Positions 47,065 to 59,963 of a DNA stretch of 64,000 nucleotides are shown here, in pieces; the first letter of the stretch is position 1, and each line of letters begins with the position of its first letter. The stretch covers positions 32,572,523 through 32,636,522 of the forward strand of contig CM057228.1 of NCBI GenBank assembly GCA_029891385.1, read 5' to 3'. Position numbers and translations under genes: made by a program. The DNA comes from Erythroxylum novogranatense. Lineage: Eukaryota; Streptophyta; Magnoliopsida; Malpighiales; Erythroxylaceae. The notes beneath the pieces are model-generated. The model did not search any database, had not been told where the DNA came from, and saw nothing but the letters and a program-made list of their open reading frames with translations.

Positions 47065-47990
47065 TGTAACATCATGTTACTTATGTTAAGGTTAAAATAG
47101 TGTTTATAAGAGGTTAATGAGAAATTAGGAAGCATAATTCATACTTATGCATAATGTGGCATACACATACACGAGAATATTGATTTTTGCAAATTAATAT
47201 GGTTGTATATGCATTCATTGACATTTTCGGATAAAATTGATTTTTAATGAAAATTGTGGATTTTATTGTCTTAAAAATTAAATTGAAGTGTATTAAATGT
47301 GATTTAGCAATTTTGGTAATATTTCGGGTATTTTGAAAATTTGAAGTATTTTTAGACTAGAAAAAATACTGAAATATGGACATATAATAGTGTGACACGT
47401 GGACTAATGATTTAGTGACAAATGGCCTACATGCATTGATGACATGTGGCAGCGAAATAGCAATACACGTAGTTACATGTTTAGGAAGGAAAATTCTGTA
47501 GCTGGAGTTTACTCTTCATTTGGTTTTGTTCATCACTGAAAACACTGAAATTTTCTTCCTTTGTCATGCACACCGAATAGCTTGTGATTTATGTTTGAGA
47601 ACTTGGTTATTAATTCTTACATCAAAGTAAAAATTACAGTCCATAGAGAGAGCTTGATTGCTGTTAAAATCTCAACGTTAATCCATTACCGAAGTTTGAA
47701 TTGTTGGAAATTTAGCTAACTCAAGTAAGTTGAGTTTTAAGCTTTGTGATATTGTAAATGGTATTTTGATGATACTTGAATTAGATTGGAATGCTTGTGA
47801 TAATTAGAGTAAAATGAAAAAAAGAGATACAGAAGTTCATGAAAGTTGATGTATAAAAATATACTATGTTTTATTATGTGAAATATGTATAAGGTTTGTT
47901 TTTCACTATTCATGCGTGAATCTATCGAGTATTGGTAGAACTGAATCTAAATGAGTTTAATGATAAGGAATGAGGATTTGGTGAGATCTT
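47065..47990 (+). repeat. Truncated diverged relative of the 4.1-kb LTR
   Basis: It begins TGTAACATCATGTTAC and shares ordered blocks with the start of 41464-45592: GCATTCATTGACATT near 47211 against GCATTCATCGACATT near 41611, a run of ATTTTGAAAATTT-like sequence, and GACATGTGGC. It ends abruptly where element G begins at 47991. Confidence 0.5.
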
Positions 47991-50900
47991 TGTTGGACCC
48001 CACTTTCGGAGCCCAGTATTTGGAGACTTTTAATAGTCGAAACTCATTGCGAATTTTTTAAAACAATTTAACGCATACGCGAAAAATCGATAATCAAATC
48101 AACCCAATTTACTTAAAAACCATTTTAGTCATCAAGATGCAAACATTATTAAACACATCAGGGTTTCAATAATCACTTGTGCCCATTTCAAAACACAATG
48201 CTTGTTTTCATAAGATCTTTACATTTCAAAAACCACCCCTTTGCTTTAATACAAATACAAAAATACACACGATACAATTTGAATGCTTATACTTAAAATG
48301 ATTCTAAATTACAAAAAGTTCCCGAACTAACTTAAATACAAAAGTTTTTAACTATCTTGGAGTTCCAATGCCTTGCAAGAATTGTTAATCTTCTCTTTCT
48401 GCACCTGAGGAGGGAAGCGTGGGGTGAGCTACACAGTTCAGTGGCTAATATATTTATAGCCATTGGCAATTGATCAAAGTCAAGCATATGTATATATATA
48501 TGTCTAGCAATTCTAGCATTCATTCTTTATTCAAACAATTTAAACATTCATCAATTTAACTCAAACTTATAACACATAACACTCAATATGCTTCATACTT
48601 GACAATTTAAATACAATGCACAAACCAATGGCTCGAGGGGTTCCGTGGAACAAAACAGAGAAATCAAAGTTTATTTCGTGAACAAAACGAGTCCATCTTT
48701 CGGATCTCGTGGGCCACAAGAGGACAGCTAGGAAAAGGCTTTATGTCGACGTGCACGTGACTACGAAACAGTTTCTCTCTTGCCCAAACAAAGCACATAA
48801 TCAATGCTCAAAATCATTTTATCAAAATGGAATACTTTCATACTTTTCATGCTCTTTCTTCTTTCCATTCAAAACAAAATGCCACGATACAATTCAATGG
48901 CATAATATTGATCAAAATCATAATTTAATTTTATAAAAATATTATGCTTCTTTCATAATATAAAAAAATCAATGTAATTATGTATTTTCAACAAATGAAA
49001 TTCAAACAATTTAACACATATTCACACATAGGCAAGAATTTGCTGAATCACACAAAAACTGTAAATACATTACCCACCTAGTTCGCTTGCAAAAATCCAT
49101 GTCAAGGTTGTCTTTCTCCTTGCCCTTGAGTAGGATTCTCTTGGTTCCCTTGATTCTTCACAAATTGAAGATATCGTTAGCTCAAAGGAAAGCTCTTCTC
49201 TTCCTCTTCCCTTTTCCTTTCTTGAACAACTCCAAAATCTCTTTTGAAGACTAAGAAAAGTTAAACCCTAGCTCAACTCTCTTCTTTTCTCTCAAACAAT
49301 CAAACTCTCTTTCTCTTTCTTTCTCATTTTGTTATTCTCTTCTGCTTATCCTTCCATTCACGTTTTTCTTCTTCATTTATAAACAAGACAACACTTCTTC
49401 TTCCAATTATGCCCTTAATGATTGAGAATTGTCCCATTTGCCCTTCCATTTATGCCTTATGTCTTTTATACTTAAGTGTCTTGCCAAAAGCACTCTTGAA
49501 TATTCTGACATAACTCTTTCTTCTAGAAAAGTGTTCTCCCTTGTATTAAGTTTCCAATGACACCAAAATCATTCCATTTGGTTCAGTGATTCGAAAGATA
49601 CACTTTAAACATTTTTGGACTGCTCTTGTCCAATTCAGTATACTAGGCACAACTTCTATCTAGAATTTAAACATCATAGAGACTGAATTAGATTCCAATT
49701 TCTTCATACCATTTGTAGCTTCATGTCTCTAGTTTACGAAAAATCAGAAATCATCTCGTTTGGAGCTCCACATATCCAAAAATCATTAAAAATACTGAGG
49801 TATATTCAGTGGAATAACACCAATTCCTATTATTTAAGAGCACACTCACTGTACTAACACCACGTTTTTCACTCAATCTTTCTCACATCATTTCAGATGA
49901 CTATGATTTTTGGCAGAGATGTAGAGAAATGTCTTAAGAATCCAATGGTTCAATAATCAAGTCATTTAGGTGTCTAAAGAAGAAGTTATAGCCAAAGAAT
50001 CAAACCTGTTTTTGTCCTCAATCATACTAAACTCGTTTCGGGGAAACAACCATAACTTTCTCTAAACATTTTTGATTAAGGTGTTCTTTAGATGACTTGA
50101 AAGAGGACTTCAAGATATAAAACTTTCATGCAGACTATAAAGACATATTTTATCATTTGAAGGGTTGAAAATGGAACAGAAGATAGGCCAGGTGAAAACA
50201 TAGAAGAAGAAAAACATTGAAGAAGATGACGTTATCATAGAAGAAACACAGAAGAAGATGACGTCATCACAGAAGAAACGAAAGGTAGAAGATACATCTT
50301 TACTCTTGAACATCTTCCCTTATAAGGACCATAACTTTCGACTCCAATGTCAAAAATTCACGTACTATATACTGTTGGAAAGATAAAAGAAAGATCTATA
50401 ACGTTTATAAAGGTTTAGAAGACAGATTCTATCTTCTAAAAGTTCTAAAATGGAACAAAAGATAGGTATAAAGCAGATTAATGAAAAAGATAGAAGAAGT
50501 GAAAAAAAAAAACAGAAAAAGTGGGAAAATTGCTATAACTTTCCCTAAAGATATCAGATTAAGGTGTTCTTTATATGGTTTGAATGAAGACTTCAAGATC
50601 TACATCTTTTATGAAGGCCTTGAAGGTAGATTCTATCTTCTAAAGGATATAAAATGGAATAGAAGATAGGTACAAAGCAGATTAATGAAAAGGACAGAAG
50701 TGGGAAAATTGCTATAACTTTCCCTACAGATATCAGATTAAGGTGTTCTTTATATGGTTCAAAAAAGGACTTCAAGATATACAACTTTTATAAAGACGAC
50801 AAAGACATATTCTATCGTTAAAAGGGTTGAAAATGGAACAGAAGATAGGCTAGCTGAAAAAACAAAAGAAACAAAACATAGAAGAAACAAAAAGATAGAA

Positions 50901-51633
50901 GATACATCTTCTTTTACAAGGACCATAACTTTCATCCTAGAATCAAAAAATTCCATACTATATATCTTTGGAAAGATAAAGAAAGACCTACAACTTTCTA
51001 TAAGACACATTTTCCCAAATCAGCCTAGATTAATCCATAATTGCCCTCGAATTCAGAACATAATTTTTTTGTTCATCCACCTATGCACTGCACTCAATTC
51101 TCAACTTCATGACAAATTTTGAGATTCTTAAAGACAGAATTTAAATTCAATTTCTTCATAAGAAATGTAACCATATTTTTTAATTTAATACTAATTAAGA
51201 ATCATCTCGTTTAGATAACAAGAGAAAAAGTTATGGCTAAAAGACTGAAGCATACTCCATAAACATTTTCCAGATCAACCATCCCTTTTGTTTCACAATC
51301 TTTCCTTAACACAAATCATACTAAGATCACCTTTTCTACTTCATTTACTCCTCATTCTTAACTTCATTTCAAATCAATATCATCTATAAAGAAATTTATA
51401 ATCCATGATTAATCATGAATACCAATAACAGAATATACACATATGTACATATTCTTCATCAACTTACTACACAAATTCAACTTCATTTTTGTTTTCATCC
51501 TACTTCTAACTTTTACCTTAATTCTTCTCATTTCAAAATCTCTTATCCACCAGAAACACCAAAGCAGAACATGTACATATCCAAATTTCTCATTTATTAG
51601 TTCTAGTCTTCAAGAAAATTTCGGGGTCCAACA
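47991..51633 (-). repeat. 3' LTR of Gypsy G (3.6 kb)
   Basis: It runs from TGTTGGACCCC to GGGTCCAACA. On the minus strand it is preceded by the purine tract AAAGGGGGGAGAGT. It aligns closely with 54446-56935 up to position 50349. Inside are two copies of a GAAGAAGATGAC... unit (50219-50279) and a pair of about 179-bp tandem repeats (50521-50878). Short open frames are not genes. Confidence 0.82.
50521..50878. repeat. Two tandem copies of a ~179-bp unit in the Gypsy G LTR
   Basis: GTGGGAAAATTGCTATAAC occurs at 50521 and 50700, and each copy continues with ATATCAGATTAAGGTGTTCT and a GACTTCAAGAT block. A weaker third relative lies around 50050-50190. Confidence 0.75.
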
Positions 51634-54445
51634 ACTCTCCCCCCTTTAAGAATTTCGTCCTCGAAATTCTTACCTGAGTGATCAACCAAATGCAGGTAAC
51701 ATTGTCTTATATTTTCCTTAGTCTCCCTTGTAACTTCTTCGCTTAAATAATTGCCTTTAAATGATCATAGTCAAAGAACTCACTCTGGCTTTCAATCACT
51801 CATTTAATCATTCACTTTCTTAATGAGTTTCTCATTAGGTTTTAGATTACTCACACTTTTCCCAATTCCTTTGTCGATAACATCAATATCAGATCATGTT
51901 GATATCTCTTAGCATACTCACATTACAAACCGAAGACATCTTTATTGGTAATACTAACTCACAAGTCAATGGTCCGGTTCTCAATATCTTTATTTGGACC
52001 AAAACAATTCAAGCTTAGTGGATTCTTAATCATAGCCTGAGCACATTTTGCACTCAATCTAAACACACCTCGGGGAGGTGATACTCTTATAAACATTTCA
52101 TCCTTTGCTTTATAGTTCACATCTCTATAGTATCAGTACGCTTTACTCTTATGTCTGTCTCACTTTATTCCATACTTTCGTTATTGATCCACTAACTCGT
52201 TTATCTCTTTATTAGGTATACATATTTCTCCTTTTCAATCACAAAACCTCATCTTCCAATTTAAACTCAGAATTCAGATCCATTTTCAATTCCTTAATAA
52301 GATTCTTAATTCTTGAATCCTTAGTTTGGGATAACCAAGCCCCACATTTTATGCTTCTTTTTTTACTCTAGTTCTAATAATTATCAATATCAAATTTTTG
52401 CTTAAGGTGTCTAATATAACACGCAGCCTTACTTGGAATTTCTCACTTGTCCCATCATGGTCTTTCGATATTTATATCAATCTTCTCGGTCTCATCTTCA
52501 ATTCTCTCAATTCAGTGATTGCCTAAAACTTTTATGATTTGTACTTGTATATATACATCCCAGATGTTCCCTTACATATATTGCCTCCAAACTTCAAAAC
52601 AATCACTACTATAGTAGCTCTGAATCATGTATCAAATAATCAACTCATAGGACTTTAGTCGTCTCCATACATATGAAATCACTTTATCCTGCTGCATTGT
52701 CTTCATCCAAATCTCTTATATAATATCATTGCATACTATAAAATCTCTAAATCCATATAATATAATTAATATTAGTATAATTTCTCAAAATTTTCTTTAT
52801 TTTTATTACTCATACGCATTACACATTTCTCTTCACGTATTCAAATTATTCTTCCCAAATTTTCGAATATCTTTAATACATCATCAAATTTCGCTTGGAT
52901 CACTCTAATCTTTAATACCATGGTACTATCGAGGTAATTGTTAACTTAAACAATTACTCCTAATTCCTTAAATAACTAGTTCTTCGATGAGGTAATATTA
53001 TCTAGTGTTATTTTCAATTTCTCAATTGACTCACCTTTCTTAAATGATCTTCTCCATTCTTTAGATTTCCTTGTATTTCACATTGGCTTATTCTAATGTT
53101 GCTCATTCATACTAGTTTCTCCTCACATTTCAATTTATTTGTAACTTAACTTCCTGCTTTGGTAACACATTCATCAAAATCTAATTTATATCTCTTCACA
53201 TATTCTCATAGAATATAATGTGGATCTAAGTTCTCCTCACATTAGCAATAGTGTTATCTCAATTTCCTAAAATCCACTTTTGTAGTTGGATACTTTTCAT
53301 CAAAAAATGCATACATCTTCAGTAGCATACTCAACCTGTTATGTTTGAGTCTCCACTAGGGATAGAACTCCAATATTAACTTCTAATTCATTACATATTC
53401 ATCCTTAATTGGTTCTTTTATTGATCATTCTTAGTATAAACTACCTGATCTACTTAACCTAATTCAAGGAAATTCTTCTTCGAAAGAAGAGTTCTTGCTA
53501 TAATCGTCTATGCTATACTTCCATCTTGTTACTCTGATTCATCTCATAATCTTTAACTATAGGGATCATTGATTATCTCCTATCCATATCCAAATAGAGG
53601 TCTCATATGTACTCATTCATATTATTCACCAATTTAACCACATTATCAGCCGAGTGCTCTTAATAACTGGTCAACAAACTCTTGAGGACTTCTACATATA
53701 TCACTATCATTTATTCTGCTTTCCATACATACATTCTTAATCAATTTAGGAGCATAAACATATAACCATCTTAATATTCAAATCTCAACTTCACTAATAC
53801 AATCTTATACTTGATCATAAATTCCAAATTCAACCTTTCAATTTCACCTTGCTAGTACACCTTAAATCTTATCATTTTCACCCTATCTCTATCTCTTCTT
53901 AAGTCAACTCATGGAAATATTTTCACATCCGTATCAATTCAAGTACATATCCCATGAAATTCTGTTACTTTATTCGTTGACACAACTATAGATACTACAT
54001 ATATATCTAACATATCGGATTACACCATATTTCTTATTTCTAAATATCCACAACTTTCCTTATCTTACACTCTAACCAAATACCATTCTTCTCATATTTT
54101 CTACTAATCTAAACTCTTAACAGAAGTTCATACATGCAACTCATATGGTTGCAATTACTGAGATTATATACTCATTAGTACCCTTCTCAAATGGTGAGGC
54201 ATTAGATGAAGCAGATCCTTGCAAAACTCCTCGTATTCTTTTACGAGGTGGCATTTTACTCATTCGATAAAACACCATCTTTCAGCTTACTTTCATTTTA
54301 ATCTTATTTCCTACATGTATGCATGATATGCATGTCACTTAATGCAATACATCAATTCACAATACAACAACAAATCACATAGCACACAATTCATCCCATA
54401 ATGCATTCTAAGCCTAGGAAAAACCTAAGCTCTGATACCAAACAA
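51634..54445 (-). pseudogene. Decayed gag-pol interior of Gypsy G
   Basis: No open frame above about 60 codons survives. Recognisable traces on the minus strand are: the polypurine tract with TTTCGAGGACGAAATTCTTA at the 3' end (51645-51670); a stretch at about 52565-52700 aligning at nucleotide level with the RNase H of Gypsy D (21590-21700); and the gag start MPPRKRIRG at about 54225-54254. The length is about half of an intact interior, so large deletions have occurred. Confidence 0.6.
54429..54440 (-). other. Primer-binding site of Gypsy G
   Basis: gctctgatacca on the plus strand lies five bases from the right LTR. It is the same initiator tRNA-Met site as in elements A, D and E. Confidence 0.88.
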
Positions 54446-56935
54446 TGTTAGACCCCGCTTCCGGAGCCTAGCATTCGGAGACTTTTAACGGTTGAAACTC
54501 ATTGTGAAAATTTTTTTAAACAATTTAACGCATACGCGAAAAATCGATACTCAAATCGGCCCAATTTATTTAAAAACCATTTTAGTCATCAAGATACAAA
54601 CATTATTGAACACATTAGGGTTTCAATTATCACTTGGGCCCATTTCAAAACACAATGCTTGTTTTCATAAGATGTCTACATTTAAAAAACCACTCCTTTG
54701 CTTTAATACAAATACAAAAATACACATGATACAATTTGAATGCTTATGCTTAAAATGATTCTAAATTACAAAAAGTTCATGAACTAACTTAATTACAAAA
54801 GTCTTTAACTATCTTGGAGTTCCAATGCCTTACAAGGATTGCTAATCTTCTCTTTCTGCACCTGAGGAGGGAAGTGTGGGGTGTGCTACACAACTCAGTG
54901 GCTAATATATTTATAACCATTGGCAATTGATCAAAGTCAAGCATATGTATATATATATGTCTAGCAATGCTAACATTCATTCTTTATTCAAACAATTTAA
55001 ACATTCACCAATTTAACTCAAACTTATAACACATAACACTCAATATGCTTCATACTTGACAAATTAAAATTCAATGCACAAACCAATGGTTAGAGGGGTT
55101 CCGTGGAACAAAATAGAGAAACCGAAGTTTACTTCGTGAACAAAACAAGTCCATCTTTTGGATCTCGTGGGCCATAAGTGGACAGCCAGGAGAAGGCTTT
55201 ATGTCGACGTGCACGTGACTACGAAACGGTTCCTCTCTCGCCCAAACAAAGCACATAATCAATGCTTAAAATCGTTATCAAAATGAGATACTTTCATACT
55301 TTTCATGCTCTTTCTTCTTTCCATTCAAAACAAAATGCCATGATACAATTCAATGGCATAATATTGATCAAAATCATAATTTAATTTTATAAAAATAATA
55401 AACTTCTTTCACAATATAACAAAATCAAAGTCATCATGTATTTTCAACAAGTCAAATTCAAACAATTTAACACATATTCATACATAGGCAAGAATTTGCT
55501 CAATCGCACAATAACTATAAATACATTACCTACCTGGTTCACTTGCAAAAATCCAAGTCAAGGTTGTCTTTCTCCTTGCTCTTGGGTAGAATGCTCTTGG
55601 TTCCCTTGATTCTTCACCAATTGAACAGATCTTTAGCTGAAAGGGAAGCTTTTCTCTTCCTTTTCCTTTTTTCCTTTCTTGAACAACTCCAAAATCTCTT
55701 TTGAAGACTAAGAAAAGTTAAACCCTAGCTCAACTCTCTTCTTTTCTCTCAAACAATCAAACTCTCTTTCTCTTTCTTTCTCGTTTTGTTATTCTCTTCT
55801 GCTTATCCTTCAATTCACGTTTTTCTTCTTCATTTATAAGCAAGACAACATTTCTTCTTCCAATTATGCCCTTAATGATTGAGAATTGACCCATTTGCCC
55901 TTCCATTCATGCCTTATGTCTTTTATACTTAAATATCTTGCCAAAAGCACCCTTGAATATTCTGACATAACTCTTTCTTCCAGAAAAGTGTTCTCCCTTC
56001 TCTTAAGTTTCCAATGACACCAAAATCAATCTATTTGGTTTAGTGATTCGAAAGATACAATTCAAACATTTTTGGACTACTCTTGTCCAATTGAATATAC
56101 TAGGCACAACTTCTATATGGAATTTAAACATCATAGAAACTGGATTAGATTCCAATTTCTTCATAGCATTTATAGCTCCATGTCTCTATTTTAGCACAAA
56201 TTAGAAATAATCTCATTTGGAGCTCCACCGATCTAAAAATCATTAAAAATAATGAGGTATATTTAGTGGAATAACACCAGTTCCTATTATTTAAGAGCAC
56301 GCTCACTGTACTAGCCCCACGTTTTTCACTGAATCTTTCTCAAGTCATTTCAGATGGCTATGATTTTTGGAGGATATGTATAGAAATGTCTTAAGAATCC
56401 AATGGTTCAAGAATCAAGTCATTTGGGTGTCTAGAGAAGAAGTTATGGCCAAAAGAATCAAACCTGTTTTTTGTCCTCAATCATACTAAACCCATTTCAG
56501 GGAAACAGCCATAACTTTCTCTAGAAATTTTTGATTAATGTGTTCTTTGGATGGATCGAAATAGAACTTCAAGATATACAACTTTCATGAAGACCACAAA
56601 GATATATTTTATCTTCTAGAGGGTCAAAATGGAACAAAAGATAGGCCAAGCGAAAACACATAAAAAGCTAAACATAGAAGAAGATGACATCATCACAGAA
56701 GAAACAAAAAGGCAGAAGAAGCAAAACACAGAAGAAGATAATGTCATCATAGAAGAAGCAAAACAAAGAAGAAGATAATGTCATCATAGAAGAAGCAAAA
56801 CACAGAAGGAGATGACATCATCACAGAAGAAACACAGAAGAAGATGAAGTCATCACAAAAGAAGCAAAAGGCAGAAGATACATCTCTACTCTTGAACATC
56901 TTCCCTTATAAGGACCATAACTTTCGACTCCAATG
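54446..56935 (-). repeat. 5' LTR of Gypsy G, cut by Copia F
   Basis: It is colinear with 47991-50349 of the other LTR but about 130 bases longer, mainly from extra copies of the GAAGAAGATGAC minisatellite. It ends at CTCCAATG where Copia F inserted. The other LTR shows the empty site CTCCAATGTCAAAA at 50342-50355. Confidence 0.82.
56677..56866. repeat. Expanded ~30-45-bp minisatellite in the Gypsy G 5' LTR
   Basis: About five variants of GAAGAAGATGACATCATCAC followed by AGAAGAAAC/GC are visible, against two in the 3' LTR at 50219-50279. Confidence 0.75.
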
Positions 56936-58355
56936 TGTTGGATCGCGTATGGTCCGAGTATTCACAATACGCTGCGGAAAAGACCATACAAGAACATCAC
57001 GTATAATCGAAAACACGAAGGATTAACGAAAATACCTTATTTTTGTGGGTCGATTGCTTCTTTTCGGATTCCAAGACACTGCAAATCGCTAATGCCCTCT
57101 ACCGATATCCACACGAGCATGCATGATATGGGCTGCGGCTGTAGTGTGCTAGCACGTCCTGAAAACACTTTCTGAATGCCGCACGATCTTTCTCTTGGAT
57201 GGCGGCTAGGGTTTCGTCTTTTCTTCCCTTAACCTAATGAGACCTAAGTTTCTCTATTTATAGAGAAACCCTAATCTCATTTAGGCCCCATGAAGTTTCG
57301 GCCCATTATATCATATATAATAAAAGCCCGACAACTTAATTAAATCTAGCCCAATAAATATATCTAAATATATTTATTCAACACCTAATAAATTAGGTCC
57401 AAGAGAATAAGCCGGATCACATTACTCTTTGTGTGCGACCACAGAGGCTCATTTGATGTTGGCAATGGGCGATCACACTTCAAAGCCCATAAGTCATAAG
57501 CGGCCTCTAGCAAGACATTATGACTACCCAAATCAAATGAGGATCGATAATCCGATTTAACCTGTAACTATGGTTATAGGCTCAGTCCTTTTGTAACACG
57601 ATATCAAGATTAATCACAAGGCATGGTACATGTCAAGCTTTGATTAATCATAGTTTCTTGATCCCCAAATTGACTGATTATAACAAATGACATTGATGAC
57701 TCTTCATCAATTCATTTGAGCACGACCATGCATTTCTTCAGTCACACTTGTCAAGAGGCCCAAATGATATCTCTCTCACTTAAGAGAGGTACAAATCCCA
57801 TCTACGTCATTCACATCCCTCCGCATGATTCATTTGATGTCCAACATAAGACTATTTGTTATTCGGTTAAAAATAACTTAGTCTAATATCAAAACACCGA
57901 ATTCCTCATGTAGGGAACCATGATGACTTCAGGTCAAAGGACTATAGTCAAACCATATTAAGAATCACTAATGACATGAAACCATGTAGTATTCTTTATG
58001 TGGGTCGGTCCAATATATGTTCTCTAACATATATCTATGTTTCTGATTTGATATCTCATATCCATGATCGATAAACGTGATCATCAATCGAACACATACT
58101 AGTCTTAATTCATTATTGTTCCACCAATAATGATCGACCGAGACACTCTAGAATAGTGTTATAACGCTTATGGTTTTACTATCAAGTCACGTACTTGATG
58201 ACATAAGTCTAATACTATTCATGGAATGTAAATCACATTACATAAACGAAATACATGCATATATGAAACGAAATACCTCATAATATATTATTAACAAATC
58301 ATAATGTTAATACATGAATCACAAATGTTCATTGGCCTAGGGCACACTACTAACA
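56936..58355 (-). repeat. 3' LTR of Copia F (1.4 kb)
   Basis: It runs from TGTTGGATCGCG to CACTACTAACA and is followed at 58356-58371 by ATCTCCCACTTGCAC, the complement of a polypurine tract (GTGGGAGAT). It matches the solo LTR at 14050-15465 over its whole length with small indels. Confidence 0.9.
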
Positions 58356-58369
58356 ATCTCCCACTTGCA

Positions 58370-58912
58370 CTAGGCCCAATCAGTTAGATATCTAATACCC
58401 ATAGACCTCGTATGACTCTCATGTTTAGGCTGTGGAAGAGGCTTAGTAAGTGGATCGACAATGTTGTCATCTGTGCCCACTTTGCATATCTTTACGTCTC
58501 CTCTCCCAATGATCTCTCTAATCAAATGGAAACGTCTGAGTATGTGTTTGGATCTATGATGCGAATTTGGTTCCTTAGCCTGTGCTATAGCCCCATTATT
58601 ATCACAATAAAGGTCTATAGGACTTGCAATGCTAGGAACAACTCCAAGCTCAGTAATGAACTTCCTGATCCATACAGCTTCCTTAGCTGCATCCGAGGCA
58701 ACAATGTACTCAGCTTTAGTTGTAGAATCAGCAACAGTGTCTTGCTTTGAACTTTTCCAGCTCACTGCACCTCCATTCAAACAGAACACAAAACCTGATT
58801 GCGATCTAAAATCATCTATGTCAGACTGAAAACTAGCATCAGTGTAACCTTTTACAACTAGCTCTCCTTCAAGTCCTCCATAGATTAGGAACATATCCTT
58901 AGTTCTTCTCAA
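58370..58912 (-). pseudogene. Copia F RNase H
   Basis: A 180-codon open frame: KGYTDASFQSDIDDFRSQSG with the first catalytic aspartate, GGAVSWKSSKQDTVADSTTK and AEYIVASDAAKEAVWIRKFI with the glutamate, DLYCDNNGAIAQAKEP with the second aspartate, and RRFHLIREII. It ends close to the polypurine tract as expected. This domain looks intact but is separated from RT by a stop or frameshift near 58912-58940. Confidence 0.85.
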
Positions 58913-58939
58913 GTACTTAAGGATGTTCTTAACTGCTAT

Positions 58940-59900
58940 CTAGTGACTCTCACTATAATTAGATTGGTATCTACTTGTTATGCTCAAAGCATATGAGACA
59001 TCTGGTCGAGTACATAACATGACATACATGATAGATCCAATTGCAGATGCATATGGAATCTTACTCATGCGCTCAAGCTCCTTATCTGAAGTAGGACAAT
59101 CCTTCTTAGAAAGCTTGATTCCATGTGACATAGGTAAGAATCCTCTCTTAGAATCTTGCATACTGAACCTTTTCAGTACCTTATCTATGTATGTACTCTG
59201 ACTTAGACCTATAAGCTTTCTTGATCTATCTCTATAGATCTTAATGCCTAAAGCATAGGCAGCCTCACCTAAGTCGTTCATTGAGAAACGTTTCCTTAAC
59301 CAAATCTTGACACTGTAAGGTTGGAATATCGTTTCCAATGAGCAATATGTCATCAACATATAAAGCTAAAAAGACAACAACACTCCCACTAACCTTTTTG
59401 TAAACACAAGGTTCATCTTCATTCTTGATGAATCCAAACTCTTTGACAACTTCATCAAAACGAAGATTCCAGCTTCTTGATGCTTGCTTCAATCCATAAA
59501 TGGATCTTTGAAGCTTGCACACCTTTCCCGAATTCTTAGGATGGACAAAACCCTCAGGCTGTATCATATATACATCCTCAAGTAAGTTTCTATTAAGGAA
59601 AGCCATTTTGACATCTATTTGTCATATCTCATAATCGTAGTATGCAGCTATGGCAATAAGAATTCTAATGGATTTGATCATGACCACTGGAGAAAATGTC
59701 TCATCATAATCAATTCCATGAACTTGTCGATAACCTTTAGCAACAAGTCTTGCTTTATAAGTGTGCACATTTCCATCCATGTCGAGTTTCTTTTGAAAAC
59801 CCATTTGCATCCAATGGTCTTCAAGCCATCGGTGATCAATCAAAGTCCAAACTTGATTGTTATACATGGATTGCATCTCGCTTTCATGGCCTCTAACCAT
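58940..59900 (-). pseudogene. Copia F reverse transcriptase, frameshifted
   Basis: Three overlapping pieces (59622-59900, 59265-59606, 58940-59359) carry [20 protein letters not shown], then RSIYGLKQASRSWNLRFDEV and the catalytic ALYVDDILLIGND, then LGEAAYALGIKIYRDRSRK and MYVMLCTRPDVSYALSITS. The frame changes near 59610 and just after YVDD, near 59300. The normally conserved start of RT (GCKW) is also altered. Confidence 0.85.
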
Positions 59901-59963
59901 TTAGCGATTCTGGACTTTCCATAGCTTCTTGATAGGTTGTGGGCTCATTATGATCGATGAGCA

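Larger units (their letters stand above)
47991..56935 (-). mobile_element. Ty3/Gypsy element G with 3.6-kb LTRs, partly in window
   Basis: Left (3') LTR 47991-51633, decayed interior 51634-54445, primer-binding site 54429-54440, right (5') LTR from 54446. The right LTR is broken at 56936 by Copia F, and its last about 1.3 kb must lie beyond the window. The LTRs share start (TGTTGGACCCC / TGTTAGACCCC), gag start (MPPRKRIRG) and inner blocks with Gypsy D, so G is a longer-LTR relative. The interior is only 2.8 kb with no long open frame, so G depends on other copies or is dead. Confidence 0.75.

Noticed and set aside
48332..55262. Similar small open frames in pairs (48332-48523 and 54789-54980)
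   Set aside because: The pair arises because the two Gypsy G LTRs are copies of each other. The sequences are non-coding LTR DNA, so apparent conservation is not evidence for a gene.
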